The position numbers and the translations under genes are program-made. A stretch of 15,875 bases of DNA, from contig DASXSB010000007.1 in the NCBI GenBank assembly GCA_036506275.1, forward strand, positions 1 through 15,875, in the 5' to 3' direction. The notes under the pieces are model-generated. The model was not told where the DNA came from. It did no database searches and saw nothing but the letters and a program-made list of their open reading frames with translations. Shown here piece by piece: positions 1 to 9,567 of the stretch; the stretch's first letter is position 1, and the number at the start of each line of letters is the position of its first letter. This DNA comes from DASXSB01 sp036506275. GTDB lineage: Bacteria; Methylomirabilota; Methylomirabilia; Rokubacteriales; CSP1-6.

Positions 1-434
1 AGACCGTCGGCGATGATGCCGTCCGCCTCCGCGGCGCGGGCATCGGTGGCGGCGTCGCTCAGCGTGAGCGGCTGGCGCCCGGCGCCGATGGCGCCCGTGA
101 GTCCTTCGCCGAGCGCGAGGCGGCGGTCGCCCTCGATCGACCGCGCCCCGCCCGCGCTCACGGCGAGCGCGAGATGCCCGCCGTCGCCGTCGACGAGCCA
201 CAGCCGCGCCGCCGCCCCCGGGAAGAGCTCCACGGCCGCCTCCACCACGCGCCGGAGGACGTCGTCGGTGGCGAGGGTGGCCGTGAGCGTGTTGGTGAGC
301 CGCGCGAGCGTCTCCAGGCGGCGGCTTTTCTCATCCGTGGATGCGTCGGAAGCGCGACCGTTGCCGCGACGGAACGGCGCCAGGAACGGGAGCGCGAAAC
401 GGGTCAGCCGGCCTTGGGCCTTCCGCCCCGTCAC
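1..434 (-). CDS. GAF-domain sensor/signalling protein (N-terminal part, runs off the window)
   Basis: This open frame runs leftward off the window edge, so only about 144 N-terminal residues are visible. I chose GTG at 434 because it overlaps the pyruvate kinase stop as GTGA. The first ~25 residues are basic and hydrophobic (LTRFALPFLAPFRRG), then a charged linker, then a helix (RRLETLARLTNTLTATLATDDVLRRVVEAA) leading into a GAF fold from about residue 45. GAF hallmarks seen are the LFPGAAARLWLVD strand, LALGEGLTGAIGAGRQPLTLSDAATD and the following acidic stretch. GAF domains bind small ligands or act as dimer modules, usually before a histidine kinase, GGDEF, phosphatase or sigma-54 domain; the output domain lies outside the window. 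The 4-nt overlap implies co-translation with pyruvate kinase. The GAF call is good; the ligand and output are unknown. Confidence 0.72.
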   Translation of the reverse strand, partial: MTGRKAQGRLTRFALPFLAPFRRGNGRASDASTDEKSRRLETLARLTNTLTATLATDDVLRRVVEAAVELFPGAAARLWLVDGDGGHLALAVSAGGARSIEGDRRLALGEGLTGAIGAGRQPLTLSDAATDARAAEADGIIADG

Positions 435-1887
435 CGACGCTCGCCGACGCGGTGGAGCTTGAGGAGGTTCGTCGTGCCCGTCACCCACATGGGAGCGCCG
501 GAGATGATCACGATGACGTCGTTGACGCGCACGGAGCCGTCGCCGAGCAGCGTGGCCTCGATCTCCTCGATCATCTCGTCGGTGGTTTCGACCTTGCGGA
601 TCAGCCGCGACGACACACCCCACGTGAGGCCGAGCCGCCGCTGCACGGCCGCGAACGGCGTGAGGGCGATGATGGGGACCTCCGGCCGCTCCTGCGAGAT
701 CAGCCGCGCCGAGAACCCCGACTGCGTGAAGGCGACGATCGCGCGCGCCTTCAGCACGCGGGCGGCGGTGGCGGCGGCGTCGGAGATCGCCTCCGGGAAT
801 CCGACGCCGTCCTGCTTGCGGCGGCGCCGCTCTTCCACGGCGCGAATGGACGCCTGCTCGGCGCGCTCGGCGATGCGCGTCATCACCTCCACCGCTTCGG
901 CCGGATAGCGTCCGGTGGCGGTCTCCGCCGACAGCATGATGGCGTCGGCGCCGTCGTAGATGGCGGTGGCGACGTCGGAGACTTCCGCGCGCGTGGGGCG
1001 GACGTGGGTGACCATCGACTCCAGCATCTGGGTGGCCACGATCACCGGCACCTTGGCCGCGCGCGCCTGGCGGATGACCTCCTTCTGGATCTGCGGCACG
1101 TCCTCGAGGGGAACGTCGAGACCGAGGTCGCCGCGGGCGACCATGACCGCGTCGACCATGGTGAGGATGCCGGGCAGGTTCGCGATGACTTCCTGGCGCT
1201 CGAGCTTGGCCACGATGGGCACGTTGGCGCCCTGCTCGTGCAGGAAGCGCCGCACGTCCGCGATGTCCGCCGCCGAGCGCACGAAGGACACCGCCACGAA
1301 GTCGATGCCGTGCTGGATGCCGAAGCGGAGATCCTCGCGGTCCTTGTTGGTGAGACAGGAGAGTGGCAGCGCCACCCGCGGGAGCGCGATCCCCTTGTGA
1401 TCGCTGATGCGGCCTCCGACGACAACACGGCAGCGCACCTCGTCGGGGGAGGCATCCTCCACGCGGAGCTGGATCATCCCGTCGTCCATCAGGATCTCGT
1501 CGCCGGCGTGGAGCTCCTTCAGGTATTCCGGGTGGCTCATGGTGGCCCGCTCCGCGGTGCCGACCATCGGCCGCGCCGTGAGCGTGAAGGTGCGGTTGGC
1601 CACGAGGTCCACGCGCTGGCCGCCGCCCTCGCCGAAGGTGCCGAGCCGGATCTTCGGTCCCTGGAGGTCTTGCAGGATGGCGATCGGCCGTCCCCAGCGT
1701 TCCTCGCCGTCGCGGATGCGGCGGATCACCTCCGCGTGCTCGGCGTGGCTGCCGTGGGAGAAGTTCAGGCGGGCGACGTCCATGCCGGCGGCCACGAGAC
1801 GGTCGAGGTGCGGGGCGTCGCTGCTGGCGGGCCCGATCGTGCAGACGATCTTCGTGCGGCGCGTGTCCTTCCGGGCCCGCTCCGCGC

Positions 1888-1891
<4 letters not shown>
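431..1891 (-). CDS. pyk: Pyruvate kinase, Lys117 (predicted K+-independent) type
   Basis: The protein has 486 aa, a usual length, and catalyses phosphoenolpyruvate + ADP to pyruvate + ATP, the last step of glycolysis, in the cytosol. The TIM-barrel and B-domain signatures are all visible: TKIVCTIGPASS (13-24), ARLNFSHG (40-47), LQDLQGPKIRLG (73-84), LMDDGMI (B domain, ~134-140), AKLE with catalytic K229 and metal ligand E231, and MVARGDLGLDVP with metal ligand D255. ATQMLESM and RPTRAEVSDVATAI follow, then a C-terminal domain with TQSGFSARLISQ. The residues matching rabbit 113/114/117/120 are Leu, Gln, Lys and Leu, the set known from K+-independent enzymes. GTG at 1891 overlaps the uvrA stop as GTGA and places TKIVCTIGP at the expected distance from the start. 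A much longer in-frame extension upstream is only a second frame through uvrA. Confidence 0.96.
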
Positions 1892-4695
<2,804 letters not shown>

Positions 4696-4703
4696 GACGG
4701 CCT

Positions 4704-4709
4704 ATTCTA
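4704..4709 (-). promoter_or_regulatory. -10-like hexamer TAGAAT ahead of uvrA
   Basis: Read on the minus strand, TAGAAT ends 8 nt before the uvrA ATG. A start site at the usual distance would put the transcript 5' end at or within a few bases of the ATG, giving a leaderless or near-leaderless message. No convincing -35 element is present; CTGACC lies about 20 nt upstream. No SOS-box palindrome of the CTGT-N8-ACAG type is visible. This is inferred from sequence only. Confidence 0.4.
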
Positions 4710-4760
4710 CCGTCGGATCCCTGGCGAGCGGTCAGATGCGCGGCGGGAGCCCGGAGCGGT

Positions 4761-6242
4761 TCAGCGGTACGAGCGGGCGGCGCCCGCGAGCACGGTACCG
4801 GCGGTGATGGCCACGGCGTGGGCGAACGGCACCGCGACCAGCGCCGGATAGGCGGCGAGGGCCGCGAAGCCCCACGGAAGCGCGGGACGACCGATCGCGA
4901 GCAGCGCGAAGAGCGCGGCGCCCGCCGCCACCCCGACGGCGGCCGCGCCCTCGCCGTGGTTTTCCGCGGGCCCCGCCGTCCACGCGCAGGCCGCGAGACC
5001 GCAGCCGGCGAGAAAGACCTGCCAGGCGTCCGCGGGCCCCAAGCTCGCGCACACGGCGGCGCCCAGCATCGCGAGCCACACGAGGTCGGCATGACGGCGC
5101 AGCAGACGCGGCCCCTCGGTGGCGGCGAGCGTCGCCACCACGCGGTCACGCAGCGCCGCCGCCGTCCCCATGAAGAGGAAGAGCAGCGCGAGCGCGGCCG
5201 TCGCCGTCAGCGCGACGCTCGCGGGCGGCGCGAGCAGAAGCGCGGGGGCGCGCAGGAAGGGCGCGCGCGCGGCGACGCCGAGCCCGAGCTCGGCGCCGGC
5301 GTAGGCGGCGTAGATCCCGGCGGCGCCGGCCGCGAGCATCACCGCCACCAGGCCCGCGGGAGCGCCGACGGCGCCGAGAGCGGACACGCGCGCGCGCGGA
5401 CGCAGGAGCACGAGGGCGCCCCCGACGAGCGTGAGGGCCGTGCCCACGAAGTTCACGACGGCGCCGCTCGTCCCGCCCTCGGGATGAGCCCACGCGGCGC
5501 CCGAGGGGAGGGCGCCCGGCACGCGCTTTCCGGTCTCGAACCGCACGCGCGCGTTGGCCTCGAGAACGAGGCGATCGCCGGGACGAAGCGTGAGGGCGTC
5601 ACCCGGCGACAGCTTCCACTCCCGCGTGGTCGTCTCGTTCCCCTCGCGCTCGGTGACCCGCCACGTCGCCGCGCTCTCCGCCGTCACGCGATGGCTCTCC
5701 GCAAACGTCAGGGTCGTCGCCTGCCCGACCCGGCGCCCCGCGTTGACCCACACGCTGTCGTCGGCAAAACCGAGCGCGGGGCGGAGGCTCGTCTCGCGCC
5801 ACGCCGTCCAGGGCGAAACGCCGATCAGCATGCCGAGGGCGCCGACGGCGCTGAGCACGAGCACGACGCCGACCACCACCGCCGCCGCCGCGCGGGAGAC
5901 GATGCCGCGCCAGAGCGCGACCAGGAATGCGCAGGCGCCGGCGACGGCGATGCCGCGCCAGCGGTCGATGCCGAGGGCGGAGGCGGCATCGGCGAGGGCG
6001 AGGACGTTCGCGCACAGGAGCACGGTGGCGCTCGCGCACAGCACGGCCGCGCGCATGGGGGCCGGCGGCTCGTCCTCGGCAGGAGCCTGGAGCAACGCCG
6101 CCAGGGGCGCCACGAGGGCGGCCAGGAGAAGCAGAGGCGCGTTGGGTGCGCCCGCGAAGACACGGGCGGCGACGGTGACGAAGACCACGGGCCCCGTCCA
6201 CGCCGCCACGGCGCGGAGGGCCGCGCTCGGCGAGCCGCTCAA
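4761..6242 (-). CDS. Polytopic membrane protein of unknown function with an internal soluble domain
   Basis: I do not recognise this family. I chose TTG at 6242 because it overlaps the stop of the upstream small gene as TTGA and lies just before the first hydrophobic segment; this gives 493 aa. An upstream extension of the frame is arginine-rich, not hydrophobic, and overlaps a divergent gene, so I reject it. Hydrophobic helices cover roughly residues 17-50, 63-110 and 118-140. A soluble, strand-rich stretch follows (about 145-275), with WRVTEREGNETTTREWKL and a repeated SPGDALTLRPGDRLVLEANA motif. A further block of about six hydrophobic segments (280-493) includes LTATAALALLFLFMG. Helices are Ala/Leu/Val-rich with few charged residues. 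Cysteines in the helices do not form a CxxC motif. Likely roles are envelope function or transport, but none can be assigned. It ends 65 nt before uvrA. Confidence 0.66.
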   Translation of the reverse strand: MSGSPSAALRAVAAWTGPVVFVTVAARVFAGAPNAPLLLLAALVAPLAALLQAPAEDEPPAPMRAAVLCASATVLLCANVLALADAASALGIDRWRGIAVAGACAFLVALWRGIVSRAAAAVVVGVVLVLSAVGALGMLIGVSPWTAWRETSLRPALGFADDSVWVNAGRRVGQATTLTFAESHRVTAESAATWRVTEREGNETTTREWKLSPGDALTLRPGDRLVLEANARVRFETGKRVPGALPSGAAWAHPEGGTSGAVVNFVGTALTLVGGALVLLRPRARVSALGAVGAPAGLVAVMLAAGAAGIYAAYAGAELGLGVAARAPFLRAPALLLAPPASVALTATAALALLFLFMGTAAALRDRVVATLAATEGPRLLRRHADLVWLAMLGAAVCASLGPADAWQVFLAGCGLAACAWTAGPAENHGEGAAAVGVAAGAALFALLAIGRPALPWGFAALAAYPALVAVPFAHAVAITAGTVLAGAARSYR

Positions 6243-6439
6243 CTTCGCAGCGCGAGAGCGACGATGGTAACGACGACGGCCGCGAGTGGCCCCGCGGCGC
6301 CCGCGTACCACCAGAGCAAACTCACGCCGGCCACGCGCACGCCGCCCAGATGGAGCGGATCGGCGGCGAGCACGATGGCCAGGGTCAAGAGAGTGAGCAA
6401 CGTGACGATCGCCGCGCGCTGCGAAAGGGCCGTCAGCAC
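6239..6439 (-). CDS. Small two-helix membrane protein, function unknown
   Basis: This is a 66-aa protein with two clear hydrophobic segments: about residues 10-26 (AAIVTLLTLLTLAIVLAA) and 37-63, the second containing LLWWYAGAAGPLAAVVV and ending in a short basic tail. I chose GTG at 6439 because the longer open frame adds an arginine-rich N-terminus that reads across the divergent promoter region. A TATCAT hexamer ends 6 nt upstream of the GTG and there is no Shine-Dalgarno, so a leaderless start is possible. Its stop overlaps the TTG start of the large membrane protein, so both are probably one translational unit and may form one membrane complex. I do not recognise a family. Confidence 0.55.
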   Translation of the reverse strand: MLTALSQRAAIVTLLTLLTLAIVLAADPLHLGGVRVAGVSLLWWYAGAAGPLAAVVVTIVALALRS

Positions 6440-6498
6440 GGCGACATGATAGCAGCGGTGTATCCTGACTCGGAACGAAACGCGACAGGGGAGCCGGG
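6440..6498. promoter_or_regulatory. Divergent promoter region between the small membrane gene and the PIG-L deacetylase gene
   Basis: This 59-nt gap separates two divergently transcribed genes. On the minus strand TATCAT (6446-6451) ends 6 nt before the GTG of the small membrane gene. On the plus strand TATCCT (6461-6466) is a possible -10 for the deacetylase, which also has a strong AGGGGAG ribosome site at 6487-6493, 5 nt before its ATG. Neither side has a good -35. The two -10 candidates nearly abut, so the promoters may interfere. The gap is notably less GC-rich than the flanking coding DNA. Confidence 0.45.
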
Positions 6499-7197
6499 AT
6501 GGCACATCGTATCGAGCGCGTGCTGGTGGTCACCGCGCACCCGGACGACGCCGAATTCGGCGCGGGGGGCACGGTGGCGAAGTTCGTGAAGGAGGGCCGC
6601 GAGGTGACGTACGTCATCGTCACCAACGGCAACAAGGGATCGAGCGACCGCACCATGACGCCCGACCGTCTGCGCGGCATCCGTGAGACCGAGCAACGCA
6701 ACGCCGCCCGCATGCTGGGCGTCGAGGGCGTGGAGTTCCTCGGCTACGAGGACGGCGAGGTGGAGGACACGCGCACGCTGCGACGGGACGTCACCCGCGA
6801 GATTCGCCGCGCGCGTCCCGATCTGATCATCACCCAGAACCCGCACCGCACCTACAATCTCTACGGCTCCCACCGCGATCACCGCATCACGGCGGGCGTG
6901 GTCCTGGACTGCGTCTACCCGCTCGCGCGCGACCACATGGCGTTTCCCGAGTTGATGCCGGAGTACGAGCCGCACAAGGTGCGCGAGGTGTACGTGATGC
7001 AGTGGCAACGACCTCGCATCGTGGTGGACATCACGGCCACCATGGACCTGAAGCTCAAGGCCCTCGCCTGCCACGCCAGCCAGTTCGCGAACTTCGCCGC
7101 GGTCGAAGCGCGCGTGCGCGAGCGCGCGGCGCTCCTCGGCAAGGGCAAGGGCCACGCGTACGCGGAGACGTTCGACCGCATCGTCCTCGATCGCTGA
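6499..7197 (+). CDS. PIG-L/LmbE family zinc deacetylase
   Basis: The protein has 232 aa. The family removes acetyl groups from N-acetylglucosamine-type substrates with a bound divalent metal (relatives: MshB of mycothiol, BshB of bacillithiol, PIG-L of GPI anchors). Visible motifs are TAHPDDAEFGAGG (12-24) with metal ligands H14 and D17 and probable base D16, TNGNKGSSD (42-50), and NPHRTYNLYGSHRDHR (114-129), whose last His (H128) matches the third metal ligand. There is no signal peptide, so it is cytosolic. The start is fixed by AGGGGAG 5 nt upstream. The next gene begins 9 nt after its stop, so the two are probably co-transcribed. No thiol-biosynthesis partner (glycosyltransferase, ligase) lies nearby, so a low-molecular-weight-thiol role cannot be assigned; a sugar or general amide deacetylase is equally possible. 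Confidence 0.88.
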   Translation: MAHRIERVLVVTAHPDDAEFGAGGTVAKFVKEGREVTYVIVTNGNKGSSDRTMTPDRLRGIRETEQRNAARMLGVEGVEFLGYEDGEVEDTRTLRRDVTREIRRARPDLIITQNPHRTYNLYGSHRDHRITAGVVLDCVYPLARDHMAFPELMPEYEPHKVREVYVMQWQRPRIVVDITATMDLKLKALACHASQFANFAAVEARVRERAALLGKGKGHAYAETFDRIVLDR

Positions 7198-7206
7198 CCG
7201 GCCGAC

Positions 7207-7680
7207 ATGCCCCTCAGCCCCGGCGCCCAGAAGGTGCAGGACGCGCTCGCCGCCCTCGGGCTCCCGCACGAGATCGTCGAGCTCGCGCGCCCGGCGCGGA
7301 CGGCGGTGGAAGCGGCGGCCGCCGTCGGCTGCGGCGTGGGCCAGATCGCGAAGTCGCTCGTGTTCCGGGGGGCCCAGAGCGGCCGGCCCATCCTGGTCAT
7401 CGCGTCCGGCGCCAACCGCGTGAACGAGCACACTGTGGCGGCGCTGGTGGCGGAGCCGATCGAGAAGGCCGACGCCGACTTCGTGCGGGAGCGGACGGGC
7501 TTCGCCATCGGCGGCGTCCCGCCCCTCGCCCACACGCACCCCGTGGAGCCGCTCATCGACGAGGATCTCGTGGCCCACGCGGAGATCTGGGCCGCCGCCG
7601 GCCACCCGAACACGGTCTTCAAGGTCTCGCCGGGCGACCTCCTCACCATGACCCGCGGCCGGGTGGTGCGGATCACCTGA
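7207..7680 (+). CDS. YbaK/EbsC-type aminoacyl-tRNA deacylase
   Basis: This 157-aa single-domain protein is of the YbaK/ProX family, which hydrolyses mischarged tRNA in trans (YbaK clears Cys-tRNAPro, ProX Ala-tRNAPro). Hallmarks are GQIAKSLVFR, with the conserved lysine at K49, then the strand ILVIASGANRVN, RTGFAIGGVPPLAH, and the C-terminal AAGHPNTVFKVSPGDLLTMT. The length is normal and the frame complete. The ATG at 7207 lacks a clear Shine-Dalgarno, and the gene follows the deacetylase by 9 nt, so translation may depend on the upstream gene. The tRNA specificity cannot be read from sequence; where YbaK-like proteins usually have an arginine-rich GxRRVD turn, this one has GANRVN. It acts in the cytosol. 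Confidence 0.9.
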   Translation: MPLSPGAQKVQDALAALGLPHEIVELARPARTAVEAAAAVGCGVGQIAKSLVFRGAQSGRPILVIASGANRVNEHTVAALVAEPIEKADADFVRERTGFAIGGVPPLAHTHPVEPLIDEDLVAHAEIWAAAGHPNTVFKVSPGDLLTMTRGRVVRIT

Positions 7681-7682
7681 CC

Positions 7683-7697
7683 GCGGGCTGCTCCCGC
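7683..7697 (+). other. Short GC hairpin after the deacylase gene
   Basis: GCGGG (7683-7687), a 5-nt loop and CCCGC (7693-7697) form a perfect 5-bp stem starting 3 nt after the YbaK-type stop codon. No T-run follows, so it is not a canonical intrinsic terminator. It may be a weak or Rho-assisted terminator, or chance in GC-rich DNA. Confidence 0.25.
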
Positions 7698-7700
7698 CCG

Positions 7701-7740
7701 GTCGTCCCCGTGCGGTAAGAGTGGTCCCGGTGCGCTAAGA
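7701..7740 (+). repeat. Two-copy 20-bp tandem repeat upstream of the M28 peptidase
   Basis: Bases 7701-7720 and 7721-7740 are head-to-tail copies that match at 17 of 20 positions; the core GTCCCSGTGCGSTAAGA differs at only two. The period of 20 bp is close to two helical turns, so two bound protein monomers would face the same side of the DNA. The second copy runs into the TAAGAT hexamer that ends 7 nt before the peptidase ATG. It may be a tandem operator, a duplicated promoter element, or a simple slippage duplication. Confidence 0.6.
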
Positions 7741-7741
7741 T
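7736..7741 (+). promoter_or_regulatory. -10-like hexamer TAAGAT ahead of the M28 peptidase
   Basis: TAAGAT ends 7 nt before the ATG at 7749, and there is no Shine-Dalgarno in between (TACGCGCG context). This is the same geometry as upstream of uvrA and of the small membrane gene, so a leaderless transcript is possible. It straddles the end of the second 20-bp repeat copy. No good -35 is seen. Confidence 0.4.
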
Positions 7742-7748
7742 ACGCGCG

Positions 7749-9473
7749 ATGCGGCGCTCTTCGCGGTCGGTGGTCGTCGCGCTGGCCCTCGCGCTCACCA
7801 CGGTTTCCCTCTCCGCGCAGCCGGCGGTGGTGGTACCGACGCCGGCCGCTCTCCTCGAGCGCGTGGAGCGACTGGCGGCGCCGGAGATGGAAGGTCGCGC
7901 CTCCGGGACCCGCGGCAACGAGGCCGCCGCACAGTATCTCGCCGACGCGCTCGCCGCCGCCGGCCTTCGCGGTGGCGGCGACGGCGGCACGTTCATCCAG
8001 TCGTTCGTGATCGGCGCCACCGTGAAGCTCGCTCCGGCGGCCACGCTGTCAGCGGTATCTCCGGCCCCGCGCGCCTTCACGCTCGACCGCGAGTGGCGTC
8101 CGCATGGCGGCTCGCGGGAAGCCGAGGTCATCGGCGACGTCGTCTTTGTCGGCTACGGCATCGCCGAGAGCGGCTACGACGATTACGCAGGACTCGACGT
8201 CGCCGGCAAGATCGTGCTGGTCCTCGAGGGCGCGCCCCCTCACCTCACCGGCGCCAAGCCGTCGCGTCTCGACAAGCTCCTCCTCGCGCGACGGCACGGC
8301 GCCGCCGCCATCCTCGTCGTGACGGAGACGCTCCCCGGTCTCGCCGCCACCGGCACGCCCGTCGGCATCGTCTCCGCCGCCCTGACTCCGCGCGCGGCGG
8401 ACGCGTTGCTGGCGCCGGCCGGCCTCGACACGAGCATCCTCGCCGCCCGCATCGCCTCGCGTCGCGCTCCCGCGTCCGTCGCCGTCGCCGCCCGCGCGCG
8501 CGTCCATGTGGCGCTGGCGCGGGACGAGCGACGCACCGCCAACGTGGTCGCCGTCCTTCCCGGCACCGATCCCGCGCGGGCGGCGGAAGCAGTGGTGGTG
8601 GGCGCGCACTTCGATCACCTGGGGCAGGTCGGTGGCGTGCTCCACCCCGGCGCCGACGACAACGCCTCCGGCACCGCGCTCGTGGTGGAGCTCGCGCGCG
8701 CGCTCGCCGCCGCCGGCGGCACCGCGCGCACGCTCGTGTTCGTGCTCTTCTCGGGCGAGGAGATCGGCCTCCTCGGGTCCGGTCATTACGTTCGCCATCC
8801 CGCGATTCCGCTCGACCGCACGGTGGCGATGCTGAACCTCGACATGGTCGGACGCCTGCGTGACGGCCGTCTCTACGTGGGCGGCACCGACAGCGCCACC
8901 ACGTTCAACGATGCCGTCACCGACGCCGCGCGCGGCACCGGCGTCGACGTCGTCCGGCGCGGCACGCCGTACTCGGCGTCCGACCACGTGCGTTTCTACG
9001 ACGGCGGCGCGCCCGTGCTCTTCTTCTTCACCGGAATGCACGACGACTACCATCGTGCCGGCGACACCGCCGACAAGATCAACGCGGCGGGGATGGCGAA
9101 GGTGGCGGAGGTGGCGGTGCGGCTCGTGACGCGCCTCGCCGACGGCGCCCGCCCGCTCTACGTCAAGCTGGACCGCCCCGCGCGTCGCGGCGGAAGCGGC
9201 CCGCCCGGCAGTGCGTTCTTTGGAATCATGGCCGATCGCGACGCCGGGTCTGATGGCCTCCGGCTTGCTGGAGTTCAGCCGGGAAGCGCGGCGGCGCGCG
9301 CAGGCGTTCAGGAAGGCGACGTGATCATCCGTTTCGGGGGCGCCACCGTGAACAGCTTCGACGAGATCAAGCGCGCGATCGCCTCGCGGCGCCCCGGCGA
9401 TCACGTGGACGTCGTGTACCTCCGCAACGGCGAAGAGCGCGCGGCTTCCACCACGCTCGACGCCCAACCCTGA
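7749..9473 (+). CDS. Secreted M28 zinc aminopeptidase with PA and PDZ domains
   Basis: The protein has 574 aa. A signal peptide covers residues 1-23 (MRRSS start, hydrophobic VVVALALALTTVSL, Ala-X-Ala-like cut near SLSA/QP). A protease-associated insert lies at ~110-220 (VFVGYGIAESGYDDYAGLDVAGKIVLVL). The M28 di-zinc core contains H287 (GAHFDHLG), bridging D303 (GADDNASG), E337/E338 (SGEEIGLLGS), D365 (LNLDMVGR) and H435 (DDYHRAGDT), so every catalytic and metal residue is present. A C-terminal PDZ domain (~480-570: FFGIMAD, LAGVQPGSAAARAGVQEGDVIIRFGG) probably binds peptide C-termini or regulates access. It is expected in the periplasm or outside the cell, releasing N-terminal amino acids for peptide uptake. 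It is read alone: the next gene lies 94 nt away behind a hairpin. The exact substrate is not predictable. Confidence 0.93.
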   Translation: MRRSSRSVVVALALALTTVSLSAQPAVVVPTPAALLERVERLAAPEMEGRASGTRGNEAAAQYLADALAAAGLRGGGDGGTFIQSFVIGATVKLAPAATLSAVSPAPRAFTLDREWRPHGGSREAEVIGDVVFVGYGIAESGYDDYAGLDVAGKIVLVLEGAPPHLTGAKPSRLDKLLLARRHGAAAILVVTETLPGLAATGTPVGIVSAALTPRAADALLAPAGLDTSILAARIASRRAPASVAVAARARVHVALARDERRTANVVAVLPGTDPARAAEAVVVGAHFDHLGQVGGVLHPGADDNASGTALVVELARALAAAGGTARTLVFVLFSGEEIGLLGSGHYVRHPAIPLDRTVAMLNLDMVGRLRDGRLYVGGTDSATTFNDAVTDAARGTGVDVVRRGTPYSASDHVRFYDGGAPVLFFFTGMHDDYHRAGDTADKINAAGMAKVAEVAVRLVTRLADGARPLYVKLDRPARRGGSGPPGSAFFGIMADRDAGSDGLRLAGVQPGSAAARAGVQEGDVIIRFGGATVNSFDEIKRAIASRRPGDHVDVVYLRNGEERAASTTLDAQP

Positions 9474-9505
9474 CGAGGGCCGAAGCCGAACCGGGGCCAC
9501 GACCT

Positions 9506-9536
9506 CCGGGACACAGCCCACCTGCGCTGGTCCCGG
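9506..9536 (+). terminator. Stem-loop between the M28 peptidase and FAAL genes, possible terminator
   Basis: CCGGGAC (9506-9512) pairs fully with GTCCCGG (9530-9536). After one bulged A the stem continues as CAGC (9514-9517) with GCTG (9526-9529) around an 8-nt loop, giving 11 base pairs. It begins 32 nt after the peptidase stop. No T-tract follows, so it would be a non-canonical terminator, as is common in very GC-rich genomes, or an mRNA-stabilising or processing structure. Confidence 0.45.
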
Positions 9537-9567
9537 GCACGCGGACCCCGCTACAAAGGAGCCGGGC

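Noticed and set aside
5380..5405. CG-dinucleotide runs (possible Z-DNA or repeat tracts)
   Set aside because: They are ordinary codon-level GC bias inside the membrane protein gene, with no regular repeat unit.
6243..6713. N-terminal extension of the large membrane protein to 650 residues
   Set aside because: The added part runs antisense to the PIG-L gene and across the small membrane gene in another frame, and is not hydrophobic.
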